The translations under genes and the position numbers were made by a program. 9,214 nt of DNA from an uncultured Clostridia bacterium (GTDB lineage: Bacteria; Bacillota; Clostridia; Oscillospirales; Acutalibacteraceae), in NCBI GenBank assembly GCA_947171615.1, contig CAMVYG010000076.1:1-9214 (forward strand). The letters are read 5' to 3'. A model generated the notes under the pieces. It did not search any database. It saw only the letters and a program-made list of their open reading frames with translations, and had not been told where the DNA came from. Below are positions 6,783-9,214 of the stretch, in pieces; position 1 is the first letter of the stretch, and every line of letters begins with the position of its first letter.

Positions 6783-8345
6783 TTACTTGGCAGCAAGCCA
6801 TTTGTCAAACTGACTCTGTTCCTCAGCAATAATATCCTCTATACCGGCGTCGCGAAGAGCCTGCTGGAAAACAGGAAGAGTTTCATCGATGTCTACAACC
6901 GCGTTCACCAGCGGAGCATAATACTGAGCGATCACATTGGCGCAGGCCGCATACTGATCCGCAACAGGTGAGAGATCAGGAGTAAAGCCCAGGGCGGTAG
7001 ACTTGATCGCCGTGGCGTTGTCTTCCTTCAGAAGGTCGTAAGAATCAGGTCTGGAGTAATTCCAGGTCGGGCAAAGGAATCCGTTGGGCCGGGCCGCATT
7101 GTACATGGCAAACCAACCCGCTTCCTGATGATTGGTAACCCCCTCGGGATACTCAAGCTGTCCATTCTCATCGATAACATAGGATACGCCTTCCAGGCCG
7201 TTCATAAGGATATTCGCGGCTTCAGGATCTGTGTAAAGCACATTGAGAACACGCATTGCAGCTTCAGGATCCTTACAGAAGGAAGTGATGTGCCACATAT
7301 AGGTGCTGGCATTTGCGCTGGTCAGATACTTTTCACCGATCTGAGTTCCCAAAATGGGGCCATCGTACGAATTCTGCTTTTCAGCTTCATAGATGGTGTT
7401 TTTCAGATTGTAATCATATCCGGTTACACCATAGGTGATCTTACTGCTCAAATTGCCAAGTACGGCTGTGTCGTTACTCATGGGATCCGGAGAAATGAGA
7501 TCATTTTCCTTCCAAATCTTCACGTTTTCCAGGAAGTTCAGGAAATACTCAGACTCATAGTAATTCTCGATTTTTGTGCTGTTTTCCGGGTCCAGTATCA
7601 CGCCGAAATAATTGGCGTCGCCCAGGTAATCAATGGTCTTGGGAATCCAGTAAGGAGAGGTGGAACCCGCGATAAAGTATTTGTCCGGGTTAGCCTCCTT
7701 CAGCTTAATGAGCAAGGGAGTCAGCTCATCCAGATTGGCAATTTTCTCGGGGAACTCTATTCCGGCTCCCTCAACAATATCCTCCATAACCAGATAGCAG
7801 TTCTCACAGGTCCATGCACAAACCGAGGGAATTCCATACAGCTTCCCGTTGACACGGCCACAATCCAGCACCTCGGAATACGGCTCAAAGATCTCCTGGA
7901 TCCCCTGACCGCTGGACGCCAGCACATCGTCGATCGCCATGACCTGACCGGTGGAAGCCAGCTCTCCGACTCCTGCATACCAGAACGAGCTCAAAAGATC
8001 CAGAGAGTCATCGCCGCCTGTCAATAAAAGATTGAGCTGTGTCTTCAAATCAGACATCTGAACATATACAAACTCAATCTCGGCGTGGGCCTTTTCCCGC
8101 AGAATGACGTTCAAAGCCTCCTGAATTTTGTCGCCGTTTGCCGGGGGCGTACCATAGAAAGCCGTCTCATTGATCCTGATGACCGGATACTCTTCATCCT
8201 CCGGAAGGTTCACGGGCTCACTATTGGCTTTGCTTTCGGGGTTTGCAGTGGAGCTGGTTTTCCCTGATGACGTTTCTCCGTTGCTGCACGCAGCCAGAGA
8301 AAAGACCAACAGGCAAACCAGCAGGAATGAAATAAAGCGTTTCAT
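6783..8345 (-). CDS. ABC-transporter sugar-binding lipoprotein (CUT1 type, DUF3502-like C-terminus)
   Basis: A 520-residue extracellular solute-binding lipoprotein that captures an oligosaccharide or glycoside outside the membrane and passes it to an ABC permease. The N-terminus MKRFISFLLVCLLVFSLAAC is a lipoprotein signal with lipobox LAAC, Cys20 being lipidated; a Ser/Thr-rich linker follows to about residue 45. The C-terminal part (FCKDPEAAMRVLNVLYTDPE, later LGFTPDLSPVADQYAACANV) resembles LplA/DUF3502 proteins of Firmicutes. The ATG at 8345 is fixed by the signal peptide; GAGGAG lies 12 nt upstream. An open frame continues upstream to TTG 8417 but overlaps the candidate -10 box and would bury the signal sequence. 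Unusually, no permease gene is adjacent: an MFS carrier precedes it and an esterase follows. A promoter and operator-like palindrome lie just upstream, so expression is probably substrate-induced. Ligand unknown. Confidence 0.94.
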   Translation of the reverse strand: MKRFISFLLVCLLVFSLAACSNGETSSGKTSSTANPESKANSEPVNLPEDEEYPVIRINETAFYGTPPANGDKIQEALNVILREKAHAEIEFVYVQMSDLKTQLNLLLTGGDDSLDLLSSFWYAGVGELASTGQVMAIDDVLASSGQGIQEIFEPYSEVLDCGRVNGKLYGIPSVCAWTCENCYLVMEDIVEGAGIEFPEKIANLDELTPLLIKLKEANPDKYFIAGSTSPYWIPKTIDYLGDANYFGVILDPENSTKIENYYESEYFLNFLENVKIWKENDLISPDPMSNDTAVLGNLSSKITYGVTGYDYNLKNTIYEAEKQNSYDGPILGTQIGEKYLTSANASTYMWHITSFCKDPEAAMRVLNVLYTDPEAANILMNGLEGVSYVIDENGQLEYPEGVTNHQEAGWFAMYNAARPNGFLCPTWNYSRPDSYDLLKEDNATAIKSTALGFTPDLSPVADQYAACANVIAQYYAPLVNAVVDIDETLPVFQQALRDAGIEDIIAEEQSQFDKWLAAK

Positions 8346-8380
8346 TTTTGTCTCACACTCCTCATCATTTTTCGCCCGGA

Positions 8381-8398
8381 TTGCACGATCTCGTGCAA
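8381..8398. promoter_or_regulatory. 18-bp palindromic operator candidate
   Basis: TTGCACGA-TC-TCGTGCAA: two perfectly complementary 8-bp arms around a 2-bp centre. It begins about 4 bp downstream of the predicted transcription start, between the promoter and the binding-protein ribosome site, where a repressor would block initiation or early elongation. Size and symmetry suit a dimeric helix-turn-helix regulator such as a LacI- or GntR-family protein; no regulator gene is in the window. I found no second copy here. As RNA it could also form a stem, but a 2-nt loop makes a hairpin role less natural. Confidence 0.65.
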
Positions 8399-8408
8399 AA
8401 CCAGACAT

Positions 8409-8437
8409 TTTATACAATAATTTTATTTACTTTTCAC
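8409..8437 (-). promoter_or_regulatory. Candidate sigma-A promoter for the binding-protein operon
   Basis: On the minus strand GTGAAA (8432-8437, 4 of 6 matches to TTGACA), a 17-bp AT-rich spacer, then TATAAA (8409-8414, 5 of 6 matches to TATAAT). The predicted start of transcription is near 8402, giving a leader of about 57 nt that contains the palindrome and the ribosome site. It lies in the 121-bp gap after the MFS gene, the only gap here large enough and AT-rich enough for a primary promoter. The -35 box is weak, consistent with a regulated promoter. Confidence 0.55.
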
Positions 8438-8466
8438 CCATCAAACCACCGTCATTTTGACATCTA

Positions 8467-9214
8467 CTATTGTTTTTTTGACATTGGCTTAAAATGGTTT
8501 TTTGTAATTTTCCACTGAACCAGGGTGATCAGAGCGCCTGCAACCATAATAAATACCCCTACTCCGGCAAAGGTTCCCTCATAATCAAAAGCTCCAATAA
8601 AGAAAGACCCGATCACAGGGGCAATGGCATTTCCTATGTTTTGCCCGATCATAATGGTACTCGTTGCAACTCCTGTAGAACCCTTGTCCACCATCTTTAC
8701 GCAGTGCGCCTGTATGGACGGAAGCCCCGAGCCTTGTCCCACCGCTCCAAAAAAGCTGGCGATCATAAACATAGCTAAAGTTTTACCCATTCCTACAAAC
8801 AGCATACACAATCCGCTGCCCAAAAGGGCCGGAATGATAATATAAAAAATTCCTTTTTGGTCTAAAATGCGGCCGGTTATAGGGCGAAGGGCGACGGAAA
8901 GAATCGAAAAGAGCGTAAAATAAATAGTGATATCCGCTATCTGCCTGACGTCTGCTATAATCGCAAGGTAAGTACTGATCAGCCCGCCCGCGGAGCTGAA
9001 TAAAAGCGCCATTAGCATATATAATGTAAATTTAGCGGCAAAAAGATCTTTCAGGTGCAGCCCCTTTCGCGTTTCGCTTACAGAGTAATTCACAGAAAAA
9101 GGCAGTACGGCGATCAGGGGAATGCAAAGGAACGCAAACCCTCCCGCGCAGAGAAAGGTAAGGGAAAATCCATTTATTTCCTGAAGCTCCATTCCGAGAA
9201 GGGGCCCCAGTGCC
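8467..9214 (-). CDS. MFS transporter, N-terminal part missing (window edge)
   Basis: C-terminal 248 residues of a major facilitator superfamily secondary transporter, in the cell membrane. The frame is open to the window edge: residues before the first internal Met read ALGPLLG, which resembles the end of MFS motif C (GPxxG) in helix 5. About 150 residues, helices 1-5, are therefore outside. Hydrophobic segments matching helices 6-12 follow, with a cytoplasmic linker SETRKGLHLKDLF between the two halves and RPITGRILDQKG, a motif-A-like loop, between helices 8 and 9. The Lys-rich tail KITKNHFKPMSKKQ is cytoplasmic and ends at TAG. No terminator is evident in the following 121 bp, so read-through into the next gene is possible, though that gene has its own promoter candidate. 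Substrate cannot be predicted; sugar, glycoside or drug/aglycone efflux are all possible. Confidence 0.9.
   Translation of the reverse strand, partial: ALGPLLGMELQEINGFSLTFLCAGGFAFLCIPLIAVLPFSVNYSVSETRKGLHLKDLFAAKFTLYMLMALLFSSAGGLISTYLAIIADVRQIADITIYFTLFSILSVALRPITGRILDQKGIFYIIIPALLGSGLCMLFVGMGKTLAMFMIASFFGAVGQGSGLPSIQAHCVKMVDKGSTGVATSTIMIGQNIGNAIAPVIGSFFIGAFDYEGTFAGVGVFIMVAGALITLVQWKITKNHFKPMSKKQ

Noticed and set aside
6753..6971. Plus-strand 72-codon frame with a good-looking GAGAGGAG site 4 nt before ATG
   Set aside because: The apparent ribosome site is the left arm of the 10-bp hairpin, and the rest is antisense to the end of the binding-protein gene.
7128..8027. Plus-strand open frame of 299 codons opposite the binding-protein gene
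   Set aside because: It lies entirely antisense to a clearly recognisable solute-binding protein, shows no family motif, and is composed like a reverse-frame shadow.
8346..8417. N-terminal extension of the binding protein to TTG 8417
   Set aside because: It would place 24 charged residues before a canonical lipoprotein signal peptide and overlap the candidate -10 box.
8450..8462. Small inverted repeat GTCA-AAA-TGAC after the MFS stop, considered as a terminator
   Set aside because: A 4-bp AT-rich stem with no U tract after it is too weak to terminate transcription.
1..9214. CRISPR arrays, tRNA/rRNA genes, insertion sequences, phage or defence genes
   Set aside because: No regularly spaced repeats, RNA-gene signatures, transposase motifs or terminal inverted repeats were seen on either strand.

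Overview
The window reads as a carbohydrate or glycoside catabolism locus from a Gram-positive, low-to-middle-GC Firmicute, probably an anaerobic gut-type clostridium. The pointers are AGGAGG-type ribosome binding sites, a solute-binding lipoprotein with a short Gram-positive-style lipobox signal, base composition near half GC by eye, and tight same-strand gene packing. The taxonomic placement is inference; no rRNA or marker gene is present.

All eight protein genes lie on the minus strand, so transcription runs from high to low coordinates. In that order: (1) the C-terminal part of an MFS transporter (8467-9214, cut by the window edge); (2) a 120-bp regulatory gap with a candidate sigma-A promoter overlapped downstream by an 18-bp near-perfect palindrome, TTGCACGAGATCGTGCAA on the minus strand; (3) a CUT1/DUF3502-like sugar-binding lipoprotein (6783-8345); (4) a 10-bp perfect hairpin right after its stop; (5) an EstB/beta-lactamase-fold serine hydrolase (5526-6695); (6) a xylose-isomerase-like TIM-barrel protein (4601-5443); (7) a Gfo/Idh/MocA oxidoreductase (3425-4570); (8) a CE1-like esterase with an N-terminal beta-sandwich domain (2216-3373); (9) an AGE-family 2-epimerase resembling cellobiose/mannobiose 2-epimerase (947-2191, GTG start); and (10) an aldehyde dehydrogenase cut by the left edge (1-924). 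Gaps from the hydrolase onward are 82, 30, 51, 24 and 22 bp, so this looks like one operon. No stretch over 300 bases lacks a gene.

Inferred working model: the lipoprotein (with permeases encoded elsewhere) and/or the MFS carrier brings in an oligosaccharide or acylated plant glycoside. Two cytoplasmic serine esterases strip acyl groups. The NAD-dependent Gfo/Idh enzyme and the TIM-barrel partner act on the sugar, possibly through a 3-keto intermediate as in the Ycj and Dgp systems. The AGE enzyme epimerises the reducing-end sugar, and the aldehyde dehydrogenase oxidises an aldehyde product. No glycoside hydrolase, phosphorylase or sugar kinase is visible, so the glycosidic bond may be broken by an oxidative, hydrolase-independent route. 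That is the main reason the locus deserves attention. The substrate cannot be read from the sequence.
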